In this document: positions 8,515 through 15,831 of the stretch, in pieces
Numbering within the stretch: the first letter of the stretch is position 1
Layout of the letters: each line of letters opens with the position of its first letter
Origin: Anthropogastromicrobium aceti
GTDB lineage: Bacteria > Bacillota > Clostridia > Lachnospirales > Lachnospiraceae
NCBI RefSeq assembly: GCF_025567095.1
Contig: NZ_JAOQJH010000031.1
Length of the DNA stretch: 39,390 nucleotides
Reading direction: 5' to 3' (one strand)
Translations under genes and position numbers: made by a program
Notes under the pieces: model-generated
Databases searched by the model: none
What the model saw: the letters and a program-made list of their open reading frames with translations, nothing else
What the model was told of the DNA's origin: nothing

Positions 8515-9243
8515 TTAGTGTTCCAGTAAATTTTTGCGATATTTACTTGGGCTGATTCCAGTATTTTTCTTAAACACCTTTGTAAAATAAAAATAGTCGT
8601 TATATCCTGTCTGCTCTGCGATTTGTTCAATTGACAGGCTGTCATCTGCCAACAATTCTTTCGCCTTCTGGATTCTCTTTGACGAAATATATTCAGAAAA
8701 TGATAATTGTAGGTGTTCTTTTAAAAGCTCGCTCAGATAACTTACACTAATTGAATATTTTTCAGCCAAACCTGTTAATGTAATATTTTCTGTATAACGT
8801 TCCTTGATCTCATCCATAATCTTTCGAATCGTAGATGGTGCTACTAATTCCTGCACATTTCCTGATGCCTCAGACCCATCCCCAAAAATACGTTCAAGAA
8901 CGGTATGCAGCTTATCCTGATCAATTGGCTTTAAAAGATAATCATATGCACCATTTCTAATTGCAGACTGTGCATATTCAAACTCAGCATAGCCACTAAT
9001 TAATACAACTTTCGTTTCCAACTCTTTTTTCCTAAGAAGCTCTAAAAGCTCTAGTCCATTATAGCCTGGCATACGAATATCAGTAAATAAAATATCCGGC
9101 TTCTTTTTCTCAATTTCTTCTAATGCCATTACGCCATTATTTGCCTCGCCTACTACCTGAAATGGCAAACCTGTTTTTTCAATTCTTTTTTTGAGTCCGA
9201 CAATGACCCACATTTCATCATCTGCAATATATACGCTGTACAT
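8515..9243 (-). CDS. response regulator, receiver plus AraC-type DNA-binding domain (YesN-like)
   Basis: This 242-residue regulator is the cytoplasmic output of the adjacent kinase. The receiver domain (about 1-120) has D8/D9, the phosphoacceptor D55 in FTDIRMPG, S83 and K105 in DYLLKPID. The C-terminal AraC helix-turn-helix pair (about 140-240) includes IQKAKELLADDSLSIEQIAE and the second recognition segment GYNDYFYFTKVFKKNTGISP. It is compact compared with many YesN proteins, which carry a longer middle region. It starts nine bases after the kinase stop, so the two genes are co-transcribed. Its stop is followed within 40 bases by the activator site and promoter of the transporter operon, a likely target. 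Confidence 0.94.
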   Translation of the reverse strand: MYSVYIADDEMWVIVGLKKRIEKTGLPFQVVGEANNGVMALEEIEKKKPDILFTDIRMPGYNGLELLELLRKKELETKVVLISGYAEFEYAQSAIRNGAYDYLLKPIDQDKLHTVLERIFGDGSEASGNVQELVAPSTIRKIMDEIKERYTENITLTGLAEKYSISVSYLSELLKEHLQLSFSEYISSKRIQKAKELLADDSLSIEQIAEQTGYNDYFYFTKVFKKNTGISPSKYRKNLLEH

Positions 9244-9252
9244 ACGATATTC

Positions 9253-10953
9253 TCACCTCTCCTCTACATGATCCGGCAGAACAATCATCACTCTAGTTCC
9301 TTCTCCCGGCTTACTTTTGATCTCAAACACAATATCATCACCATAAAATAATTTCAAACGCTGATAAATGTTTGCAAGACCAATTCCTTTGCTTTCTGTG
9401 CTGTTGTTCTCCAGTGATTTTGTAAGCTGATCTACCTTCTCCTTCTCCATGCCGCATCCATTATCTGTCACAAGGAGCATAATATAGTTGTCCAGCTTTC
9501 TTCTAATAGTCACCGTAACCTCTCCATCACCCATTTTCTGCTCAAGGCCATGAAATACTGCATTCTCAACTATTGGCTGCAAAATAAGCTTAATAATCGT
9601 ATTTTGCATTACATCCTCATCAACATCAATCTCCACTGAAATATGTTCCATAAAACGATATTCAATAATAGTGGCATATTCCTTGATGTATTCAACCTCC
9701 TGCTGAATCGTAACAATATTTTCCGCTTTAATTGCAAAACGAAATACATTAGACAGCGCCATCGTGATTTCTGCAATCTCCTCTACATCATAATAAAGTG
9801 CCATTGAACTAATACACTCAAATGTATTATATAAAAAATGAGGATTGATCTGATTACGATACGCAAGCAATTGCACACGTTCCTTTGCCAATTGAATCTC
9901 ATACATACGCTTTTGTGAATCATGGATTTCCTGATTCATATGCTCCTTGTCATCAAGCAGCTGATTTAAGTTGTGAATAACGCGGCTGATCTCATCTTCA
10001 CGATAATCTGTCAATCGCGCTGTTGGATTTTGAGCTACCTCTTTTATAAATTCATCCATTCGATGAATACGCTGAATGATTTTTTTATAGCAAAAATAAA
10101 TGAATACACAAATCATCAAGCAGGCAACTGCATACGCAATTTTAACTGTTGTACCTCCGCTTCGTGTATCATTATAAAGCTCATAAACAGGAAGACGACT
10201 TACTAAAATCCAATTTGCAATTCCAGCTGAATGCGTCTGAACATAATAATTTTTATTTGTGGTACACAGCTCCTTTGTCAGAATGCTCCACTGTGTAGAT
10301 TCAGATGATGCAACAATTTTTCTGTTTTGATCTGCCAGATAAACACCAACAGACTCTGTTGCACCACTTCCCCTTACCATACTCTCCATGCCATCTGTCT
10401 TCATCAGGAAAATACTAGTTCCTATTTTCTTTCCATAAACAGAGCTGCTCAAATCATAAATTGGAAATGATGCTGTATAATAATAATTGTCACCTTCCTC
10501 TGGACAAAATAAATTTCCAAACCGACGGCTTTCATCAGATTCAACCAACAGCCTTTCGCTGCTAAGCCTTTTTCCCATGGATGCAAGCAATGTTTTATTT
10601 TTGTCAAACAGATAAATTCCAACAATATCCTCGTCAAGCAGCATTGTGTTGGAAAGCACTTCCATCAGACTATTCTGCATCATAACCATGCCTAAACTAT
10701 CCTGCTCAAAAAACTGTTCCGTTGTAGGTGAATATGCCATTACCATTGCAATATTATTTAGACTTTCCGAATAATTCTTCAATTTATTTTCCGTCTGAAC
10801 TAACAGCTTTTCGTTTAATGCCAATGTATTTTCGCGAAGTTTTCTTCGAATGAGCTCATTATTAAACAGAAATATTACAGCTAGCGACAGCAGAATAATC
10901 ACACCAAACACAAGCATTTGAACAACAAGACTGTCTTTTAAGCGTTTTCTCAT
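9253..10953 (-). CDS. sensor histidine kinase, YesM-like
   Basis: This 566-residue membrane kinase has two transmembrane segments at about 10-30 and 270-288. They flank an extracellular domain of about 240 residues, probably a Cache-like ligand-sensing module. A short HAMP-like linker (290-335) follows. The His_kinase domain contains YRNQINPHFLYNTFECISSM with phosphoacceptor H372. The ATPase domain has N-box LQPIVENAVFHGL (458-470), G1 DNGCGM (497-502) and a G2 region around GIGLANIYQRLKLFYG. The start codon overlaps the stop of the lipoprotein gene (ATGA), implying translational coupling. The tight linkage suggests that the binding protein and kinase sense the ligand together. Confidence 0.95.
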   Translation of the reverse strand: MRKRLKDSLVVQMLVFGVIILLSLAVIFLFNNELIRRKLRENTLALNEKLLVQTENKLKNYSESLNNIAMVMAYSPTTEQFFEQDSLGMVMMQNSLMEVLSNTMLLDEDIVGIYLFDKNKTLLASMGKRLSSERLLVESDESRRFGNLFCPEEGDNYYYTASFPIYDLSSSVYGKKIGTSIFLMKTDGMESMVRGSGATESVGVYLADQNRKIVASSESTQWSILTKELCTTNKNYYVQTHSAGIANWILVSRLPVYELYNDTRSGGTTVKIAYAVACLMICVFIYFCYKKIIQRIHRMDEFIKEVAQNPTARLTDYREDEISRVIHNLNQLLDDKEHMNQEIHDSQKRMYEIQLAKERVQLLAYRNQINPHFLYNTFECISSMALYYDVEEIAEITMALSNVFRFAIKAENIVTIQQEVEYIKEYATIIEYRFMEHISVEIDVDEDVMQNTIIKLILQPIVENAVFHGLEQKMGDGEVTVTIRRKLDNYIMLLVTDNGCGMEKEKVDQLTKSLENNSTESKGIGLANIYQRLKLFYGDDIVFEIKSKPGEGTRVMIVLPDHVEER

Positions 10954-12608
10954 TCTCTGGCTGCCTCCTTCTGCTTATTGATTTTATGGTTTTCACTTTC
11001 ATATTCCTCGCAATTTTGACGATATCCTTCCTGTTTTTTCTCATCAAGCTGTTCAATTCCCTTTGCTTTTAATCCATTAATAAGCAATCCATACTGCTGT
11101 TCAAATGCATTATCACTCTCTGCCAATATCACTTTTGGCAGCTGCTGTGTCTTCCACTCCTCCACAGCCTTTTCTATTTTTCCTTCTTCACTCTCCGATG
11201 AGATAAAACCTTCTGGCATTTTATATAATGATGAATCATACATAACGACATTCTCGTCTCTTGCATAAGCTGTGTGCGCATCGTCATCACTAAGCGCCAA
11301 TTCGGTTTCATCCTTTATGATGCTTCTCTCCCATGCAGTATTAACAAACATCCACCATATATGAAGTTTTTTTGTTTCTACCTCATCTGCTGAGATCAAA
11401 CACTCATAATATCCATCTTCATTCACACGAAAATCTTTTCCCTCATAGCCCATACACCAAAGTTCCATGCCTTCCTCACTTGTCATGTAATCAATAAACT
11501 CTGCTACTTTCTTTGGATGCTCACATCGTTTAGAGATAAAGGTTGAAATCCAGCCAGTCGTTGCGCGTGTGCTTACTCCAAAAACAGGACTGCTTTCGTC
11601 ATTTGATAAGATTGGTCCGCTTGAAATCCACTCATCCATCATAACTCCGGTATTATTGATATTTCCAATAAAGCAAAGATACGGCTTGTTCTGTATTGCA
11701 TCCTGAAGTTCTTTTATATCCATGTTAATCTGCTTAGGCTGCGCATACCCTTTGCTCATCACTGTATTAAGAAATTTCAATGCATTTTTAGTCTGTGGCT
11801 GTAGTGTAATGTCCATATATTCTTCATTTTCATCCAACCACTCTGCGCCAAACGAGCTTTGTAAAAATGGCAGCGTTGACTCCTGCCATACGCTTCCATC
11901 AATCATCAACGGATTTACTTTTTCACCATCGACTTCCATGTCCTTTACCTTTTCAAATGCAGCTAGCACCTGACTCTCGGTCTTTAGATCTTCCACTTTG
12001 AGGCCTGCTTTCTCAAGCAGCTTTTTATTCCATATGATGGCATTATTGCTTCCATATTTCGTAACCGCCTCATATCGCGTTGTCGGCGGCCATTTTTCTC
12101 TGGCATCTGTTGAGTTCATGTGAGAGGGAAAAGCATACCATGCCCCATCACGCTTTATAAGCTCTGCCTTCATATCCTCTGGAAAAAATGTCAGCAAATG
12201 CGAATCAGGCTTATATGTCTGCAAAAATTCATCAAGTCTCCAGACCTTACCTGAACTGACTAGCTGACTGATCGCCGTGCTGTCAACCACTGAGACCAAA
12301 TCGGGAAGCTTATCATTCAACAGCAAAATCTTTAGCTGCGTATCAGCATCCTGCGTTGTTTCCATCACATTTAGAACAGAACCTGTTTTCTTTGAGATAT
12401 CGCCGGTGATCGTCCCCTCTGTCGAATCCCACACTGGCGGCTCCCAAAAATTGACATCGCATAAAAGTGAAATTGAAGTATATTCCTCATTTGATGCGAT
12501 TGAAGAGGTTTTATCTGCTGGCTGTTTTTGCGGGACTTTGTGGCAGCTAACAACTACTGCACAAATCATTGTCAAAAAAATTGCCACTGTTTTTATTTGC
12601 TTATTCAT
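10950..12608 (-). CDS. lipoprotein sugar-binding protein coupled to the two-component system
   Basis: This 552-residue extracellular binding protein has a clear lipoprotein signal, MNKQIKTVAIFLTMICAVVVSC, with the lipobox VVSC and lipidated C22. It would be anchored on the outer face of the membrane. It is paralogous along its length to the binding protein at 6694-8364 (shared FWEPP, KPDSHLL, RDGAWYA and SQVLAAF blocks). It is not followed by permeases. Its stop overlaps the start of the YesM-like kinase gene. This suggests it either presents ligand to the kinase as a co-sensor or serves as a second receptor for the same importer. The start follows GAGGG with an eight-base spacer. Confidence 0.9.
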   Translation of the reverse strand: MNKQIKTVAIFLTMICAVVVSCHKVPQKQPADKTSSIASNEEYTSISLLCDVNFWEPPVWDSTEGTITGDISKKTGSVLNVMETTQDADTQLKILLLNDKLPDLVSVVDSTAISQLVSSGKVWRLDEFLQTYKPDSHLLTFFPEDMKAELIKRDGAWYAFPSHMNSTDAREKWPPTTRYEAVTKYGSNNAIIWNKKLLEKAGLKVEDLKTESQVLAAFEKVKDMEVDGEKVNPLMIDGSVWQESTLPFLQSSFGAEWLDENEEYMDITLQPQTKNALKFLNTVMSKGYAQPKQINMDIKELQDAIQNKPYLCFIGNINNTGVMMDEWISSGPILSNDESSPVFGVSTRATTGWISTFISKRCEHPKKVAEFIDYMTSEEGMELWCMGYEGKDFRVNEDGYYECLISADEVETKKLHIWWMFVNTAWERSIIKDETELALSDDDAHTAYARDENVVMYDSSLYKMPEGFISSESEEGKIEKAVEEWKTQQLPKVILAESDNAFEQQYGLLINGLKAKGIEQLDEKKQEGYRQNCEEYESENHKINKQKEAARE

Positions 12609-12629
12609 CCGTATACCCTCTTTTCTGAA

Positions 12630-12643
12630 TTACGAAAATTGTC
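12630..12643. promoter_or_regulatory. possible third copy of the shared regulatory motif, inverted
   Basis: CGAAAATTGTCC on the plus strand matches 11 of 12 positions of CGAAAATAGTCC, the core of the motif on the minus strand upstream of the GH127 gene. Relative to the downstream gene the orientation is opposite to the other copies. It lies close to the start of the lipoprotein gene, so autoregulation is possible. The match is weak evidence. Confidence 0.25.
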
Positions 12644-12699
12644 CGAAAGATTACTTTCACGCCTTTGCTCCCTCGGTTAGCTTTCTATCCCTATCATAG

Positions 12700-12750
12700 A
12701 GAAAAATCCCCAATTATACAAGCACAAAGTTTGCATAATCGGGGATTTCT
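12700..12750 (-). terminator. terminator downstream of the GH127 gene
   Basis: In transcript direction the arms AATCCCCGATTATGCA and TGTATAATTGGGGATT pair over about 16 positions with G-U pairs, then TTTTC follows. It separates the GH127 gene from the lipoprotein/kinase/regulator operon. The three-gene operon therefore probably has its own start or depends on read-through. Confidence 0.8.
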
Positions 12751-12812
12751 AATTTATTGCTGACAACCACACAATGCTTGGGAGGGGAAATTTAATGATT
12801 GCCATTCAAAAA

Positions 12813-14750
12813 TCAGCTTAACTCGTGCATCCACACGCGCATCTGATTTTCACCTCTGTTTGCCCATGCATAATATGGGATTGCGGTTAGCGTCTCTTTT
12901 TCTTTCGTTGGACGTTCTTCACTGTAAAGCGCATCGCTTGTATGAATCCGATAGCCATCTACCTTTAACAGCATATTTCCAGAAAGCTTTCCTTCCTTGC
13001 ATAATACAGCCTCTGCCTTTACATTCTCTGGAATACGCAGGCTCTGCACATCACCATCATTATCTACACCTTCAAAACAATAAACGATTGGGCCTCTCAT
13101 CAATGCTACACAGCCTTCATCATCTCGAACTTTATTATTTGCATATACCTCTCTGACTGGCATATCAAAGGTAATCTCTATAGTATCACCTTCTCTCCAT
13201 GTCTGATTTATATACAAATAACCCTTTCGAATTACAGCCTCAATGCAGACTGGCTCACCATTAATGGTCACTTGCAGATGATGTTCTTTTATTTTGATAT
13301 ATCCCGGAATATGGATTGCCAATGTAAAATCGCTCTTCTTTGGAGAAACATGATAAACTACCTTTCCTTCCCATGGATAACGGCTTTCTACCTGAATCTT
13401 TGCCTTTTCAAGATCTGCCTCCTGACCCATAAACAGATGGGAATATATCGTATCTTTTCCCTCACTCCAAGCATAAGCAGAAAGAGATGTCATTAAACGC
13501 ACAAGATTTGTCGGGCAGCATGCACACTCATACCAGCCTGGACGCTCTGGAAGTACGTGACGGTATCCAAATACCTTTCCTGAAATACCTGGCTGTACTT
13601 CAAGCGGATTTACGTAAAAGTAACGCTTTCCATCAAGCTGAATACCACTGATTGTGCCATTGTACAGCTCTCGCTCCATAATATCTGCATAAGTTCCGTC
13701 TGCCTCAATATTAAGCATACGCTTTGAAAAAAATACCATAGCGATTGATGCACATGTTTCTGCATATGCCATATCATTCGGCAAATCATAATCCTCAGAA
13801 AAAGCCTCACCATCTGTGGTTGAACCAATTCCGCCTGTCAAATACATTCTCTGGTTAACAATGTTGTTCCATAAGCGCTTGCATGCCTTATAGAGCTTCT
13901 CATCGTTGTCTTCACCTGCCAGATCTGCCATTGCCGTATACATATATGTAGCACGAACTGCATGGCCAACTGCCTTGTCCTGTTCGTAAATCGGCTTATA
14001 CACCTGCGCATACTTTGTATCGAGCGGATCCATTCCATACTGACCAAAGTGAATCCATCCTCTTTTTTGCTTTTCCTCATAAAAATAGTTTGGATTCTTG
14101 CCGCGCTCCTCAAGGAAGAAACGTGCCATATCCTTATATTTTTCTTTTCCAGTTACACGGTAGAGTTTCATCAGACCAATCTCAACTTCCTGATGACCCG
14201 GTATTCCGCGCTCCTTTCCTTCACCAAAGCGACTGATAATGTGATCAGCCATTCGCTCCATCACATGAAGCAGCTTATCCTTGCCAGTTGCCTGATAATA
14301 AGCCACTGCTGCCTCCATCATATGACCTGCACAGTACAGCTCATGGCACTCCTGCAGATTCTGCCAACGATGTTCTGGCTCCTTGATTGTAAAATAAGTA
14401 TTCAAATATCCATCCGGCTGCTGTGCCTTCTCAATAATATCAATAATGTCGTCAGCACGCTTTTCAAGTGCTGCATCTGGCTTAACAGTCAATGAATATG
14501 CAACACCCTCAAGCCACTTTGCCACATCGCTGTCCTGGAAAACCATTCCATAAAATTCACCGGTGCTAAGCCCTGCTGCGATACGGAAGTTTTCGATTGC
14601 GTGGCTCTTTGCAACGCCTTCTACCTCATCATTTAATACATGCTCCTGAAATGGGATCACCACATTGATGATGCGATTCTGGATTTCAGACCAGAAATCA
14701 TCTTTAATGTGAACCTGCTTTACCGTAACCTCATCTGCTGTTTTCTGCAT
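12813..14750 (-). CDS. GH127 beta-L-arabinofuranosidase
   Basis: This 645-residue glycosidase hydrolyses terminal beta-L-arabinofuranosyl residues. With the start at 14750, residues match the characterised enzyme HypBA1. E331 and C333 (YAETCAS) and C411/C412 (YECACCPTN) correspond to its zinc ligands and cysteine nucleophile, and E315 (TTDGEAF) to the acid/base. Length is close to HypBA1 (658). There is no signal peptide, so it acts in the cytoplasm on imported sugar. The ATG at 14750 is preferred because AGGAGG lies eight bases upstream. An in-frame ATG at 14777 has no convincing RBS. Expression is probably controlled by the motif at 14839-14867. Residue correspondence relies on memory of the HypBA1 literature. 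Confidence 0.94.
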   Translation of the reverse strand: MQKTADEVTVKQVHIKDDFWSEIQNRIINVVIPFQEHVLNDEVEGVAKSHAIENFRIAAGLSTGEFYGMVFQDSDVAKWLEGVAYSLTVKPDAALEKRADDIIDIIEKAQQPDGYLNTYFTIKEPEHRWQNLQECHELYCAGHMMEAAVAYYQATGKDKLLHVMERMADHIISRFGEGKERGIPGHQEVEIGLMKLYRVTGKEKYKDMARFFLEERGKNPNYFYEEKQKRGWIHFGQYGMDPLDTKYAQVYKPIYEQDKAVGHAVRATYMYTAMADLAGEDNDEKLYKACKRLWNNIVNQRMYLTGGIGSTTDGEAFSEDYDLPNDMAYAETCASIAMVFFSKRMLNIEADGTYADIMERELYNGTISGIQLDGKRYFYVNPLEVQPGISGKVFGYRHVLPERPGWYECACCPTNLVRLMTSLSAYAWSEGKDTIYSHLFMGQEADLEKAKIQVESRYPWEGKVVYHVSPKKSDFTLAIHIPGYIKIKEHHLQVTINGEPVCIEAVIRKGYLYINQTWREGDTIEITFDMPVREVYANNKVRDDEGCVALMRGPIVYCFEGVDNDGDVQSLRIPENVKAEAVLCKEGKLSGNMLLKVDGYRIHTSDALYSEERPTKEKETLTAIPYYAWANRGENQMRVWMHELS

Positions 14751-14838
14751 TGTCACTGCCTCCTGAACATTTTTCATATTTTCATTTAATAGAGTTTTCT
14801 ATCTGCATTTTAAAACATATATAAGAAAAATAAAATGG

Positions 14839-14867
14839 ACTATTTTCGGCATTTTGGTAATTTTTCC
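14839..14867 (-). promoter_or_regulatory. putative activator site upstream of the GH127 gene
   Basis: ACTATTTTCG followed by an AT-rich stretch ending AATTTTTCC on the plus strand closely matches the block at 8477-8504. Toward the gene, a possible -10 TATTAA begins 47 bases beyond the motif, matching the 46-base spacing at the transporter promoter. It is preceded at 17 bases by only a poor -35. This fits regulation by the same activator, by inference. Confidence 0.5.
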
Positions 14868-15001
14868 ACTGGAGACAGGGACAATTCTTAGCCTGCATTC
14901 ACCCCGCTGCTTCTGGACCTTCTGATATTACCGTCATCTGTGCATTCTGCACTTCTCCGAACGTACATTCCTGATATTCATACGTTTCAAAGACTCCTGT
15001 A

Positions 15002-15046
15002 AGCCAGCGGGACAGGTACACTGGCTTTTTTACCGTCCCACTGGCT
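15002..15046. repeat. palindromic repeat, divergent copy C
   Basis: The outer arms AGCCAGCGGGACAGGTA and TACCGTCCCACTGGCT pair over about 16 bases. The centre contains ACTGGCTTTTTT and differs from copies A and B. The boundaries AGCCA/TGGCT and the GGGAC/GTCCC block are shared with A and B. It lies 13 bases past the stop of the HEPN gene. Confidence 0.7.
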
Positions 15047-15058
15047 TTCTTCACTTTT

Positions 15059-15448
15059 TCACAGCCAATTTTTATCAATCTCATCCTTAAGCTGAACAAA
15101 TAAATCATAAAAAATGGCTTTTGCCTGACGAACAATCTCAAGCGCAATTTTTTCATTATAAGAATGCGTTACATTATTTCGTTCTTGCAATGCACTTAAC
15201 CAAGCGTCTTCATTTTTAATCATTCCTGCTCTATATGCTGTTCTTAAAATAATTTTAGGTGAGCCTGTAGCGCCTTCTTCGTAACCATGAATTTCAAGAA
15301 TTTCCTTCATCATCTTCCATGACTGCTCAAAACAAATCTCATACAGTCCAACAAGGCCAGTTAACACAACTGTATTGTAAGGCTCATCATAATCATAAAT
15401 TTCCTTCATATTTTTTAAAGATGCACAAAAATTCTCATATTTTTTCAT
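15059..15448 (-). CDS. hepT: HEPN-domain toxin of a HepT/MntA-type module (HI0074-like)
   Basis: This 129-residue helical protein carries RNNVTHSY, with R90, H95 and Y97. This fits the RX4HXY motif of HepT-type HEPN ribonucleases. In characterised HepT/MntA systems the MNT partner neutralises the toxin by adding AMP units to that tyrosine. The gene overlaps the end of the MNT gene by 14 bases and has its own GGGAG nine bases upstream of the ATG. The family is also described as nucleotidyltransferase substrate-binding protein, and its activity in this strain is inferred from motifs only. A palindromic repeat follows 13 bases after the stop. Confidence 0.88.
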   Translation of the reverse strand: MKKYENFCASLKNMKEIYDYDEPYNTVVLTGLVGLYEICFEQSWKMMKEILEIHGYEEGATGSPKIILRTAYRAGMIKNEDAWLSALQERNNVTHSYNEKIALEIVRQAKAIFYDLFVQLKDEIDKNWL

Positions 15449-15737
15449 ATAAAACCACTCCCTCTTTTTCTATTGATTCCCGCAATTCCGGCTGCATTTT
15501 TCTATCTGCATCAACAATATCAAACTGCAAAAGAGTTGATGTCTCTTCGTTTACATCCAATGCAAAACGATCAAAATTCCCACCATAAACTGCCAAATCA
15601 ATATCACTGGTGCGTTTAAAATCTCCTCTTGCTCTTGAACCAAACAAAACCACTTTTTTTACATCATATTTCTCTGCAAAATCAATAATTTCGTTTAATA
15701 CCTGTTCACGTATTCCTGTTTTTTCTGCTTTTTCCAT
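15435..15737 (-). CDS. mntA: minimal nucleotidyltransferase antitoxin (MntA-like)
   Basis: This 100-residue protein has the minimal nucleotidyltransferase signature GSRARGDFKRTSDIDLAV. G33-S34 and D45/D47 are separated as GSX10DXD, exactly the MntA motif. Such enzymes transfer AMP from ATP to the partner HEPN toxin. It comes first in a two-gene operon, with the toxin gene overlapping by 14 bases. The start ATG follows GGAG with a nine-base spacer. The pair lies between the arabinoside locus and transketolase and is unrelated to either by content, as expected for an accessory module. Confidence 0.9.
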   Translation of the reverse strand: MEKAEKTGIREQVLNEIIDFAEKYDVKKVVLFGSRARGDFKRTSDIDLAVYGGNFDRFALDVNEETSTLLQFDIVDADRKMQPELRESIEKEGVVLYEKI

Positions 15738-15753
15738 TTAATTTTTCTCCAAT

Positions 15754-15811
15754 AGCCAACAGGGACGGGAATGCGGCACTACAGTGCCGCATTTTCCCGT
15801 CCCCAATGGCT
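15754..15811. repeat. palindromic repeat, copy B
   Basis: A 58-base unit has boundaries AGCCA (15754-15758) and TGGCT (15807-15811) and the same inner palindrome as copy A (GGGACGGGAATGCGGCACT and its complement with a two-base bulge). It lies 20 bases after the transketolase stop and upstream of the MNT start. A terminator-like role is possible, but no T-run follows in the minus direction. Confidence 0.87.
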
Positions 15812-15831
15812 GCGTTTTTATTTACATTTTT

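Noticed and set aside
12705..12730. A TATAAT hexamer as promoter of the lipoprotein/kinase operon
   Set aside because: It lies inside the stem of the GH127 terminator and has no -35 at the proper distance.
13962..14495. Long plus-strand open frame (177 aa) inside the GH127 gene
   Set aside because: It is antisense to a gene with all catalytic residues conserved and has low-complexity Leu/Ile/His content typical of a shadow frame.
14899..15156. Minus-strand open frame between the HEPN and GH127 genes
   Set aside because: It starts inside the HEPN gene in another frame and runs through the palindromic repeat. No RBS and no recognisable protein pattern.
15754..15811. CRISPR-like array from the repeated palindromes
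   Set aside because: Copies are far apart, without regular spacers, and each is a self-contained hairpin. No cas genes are present.
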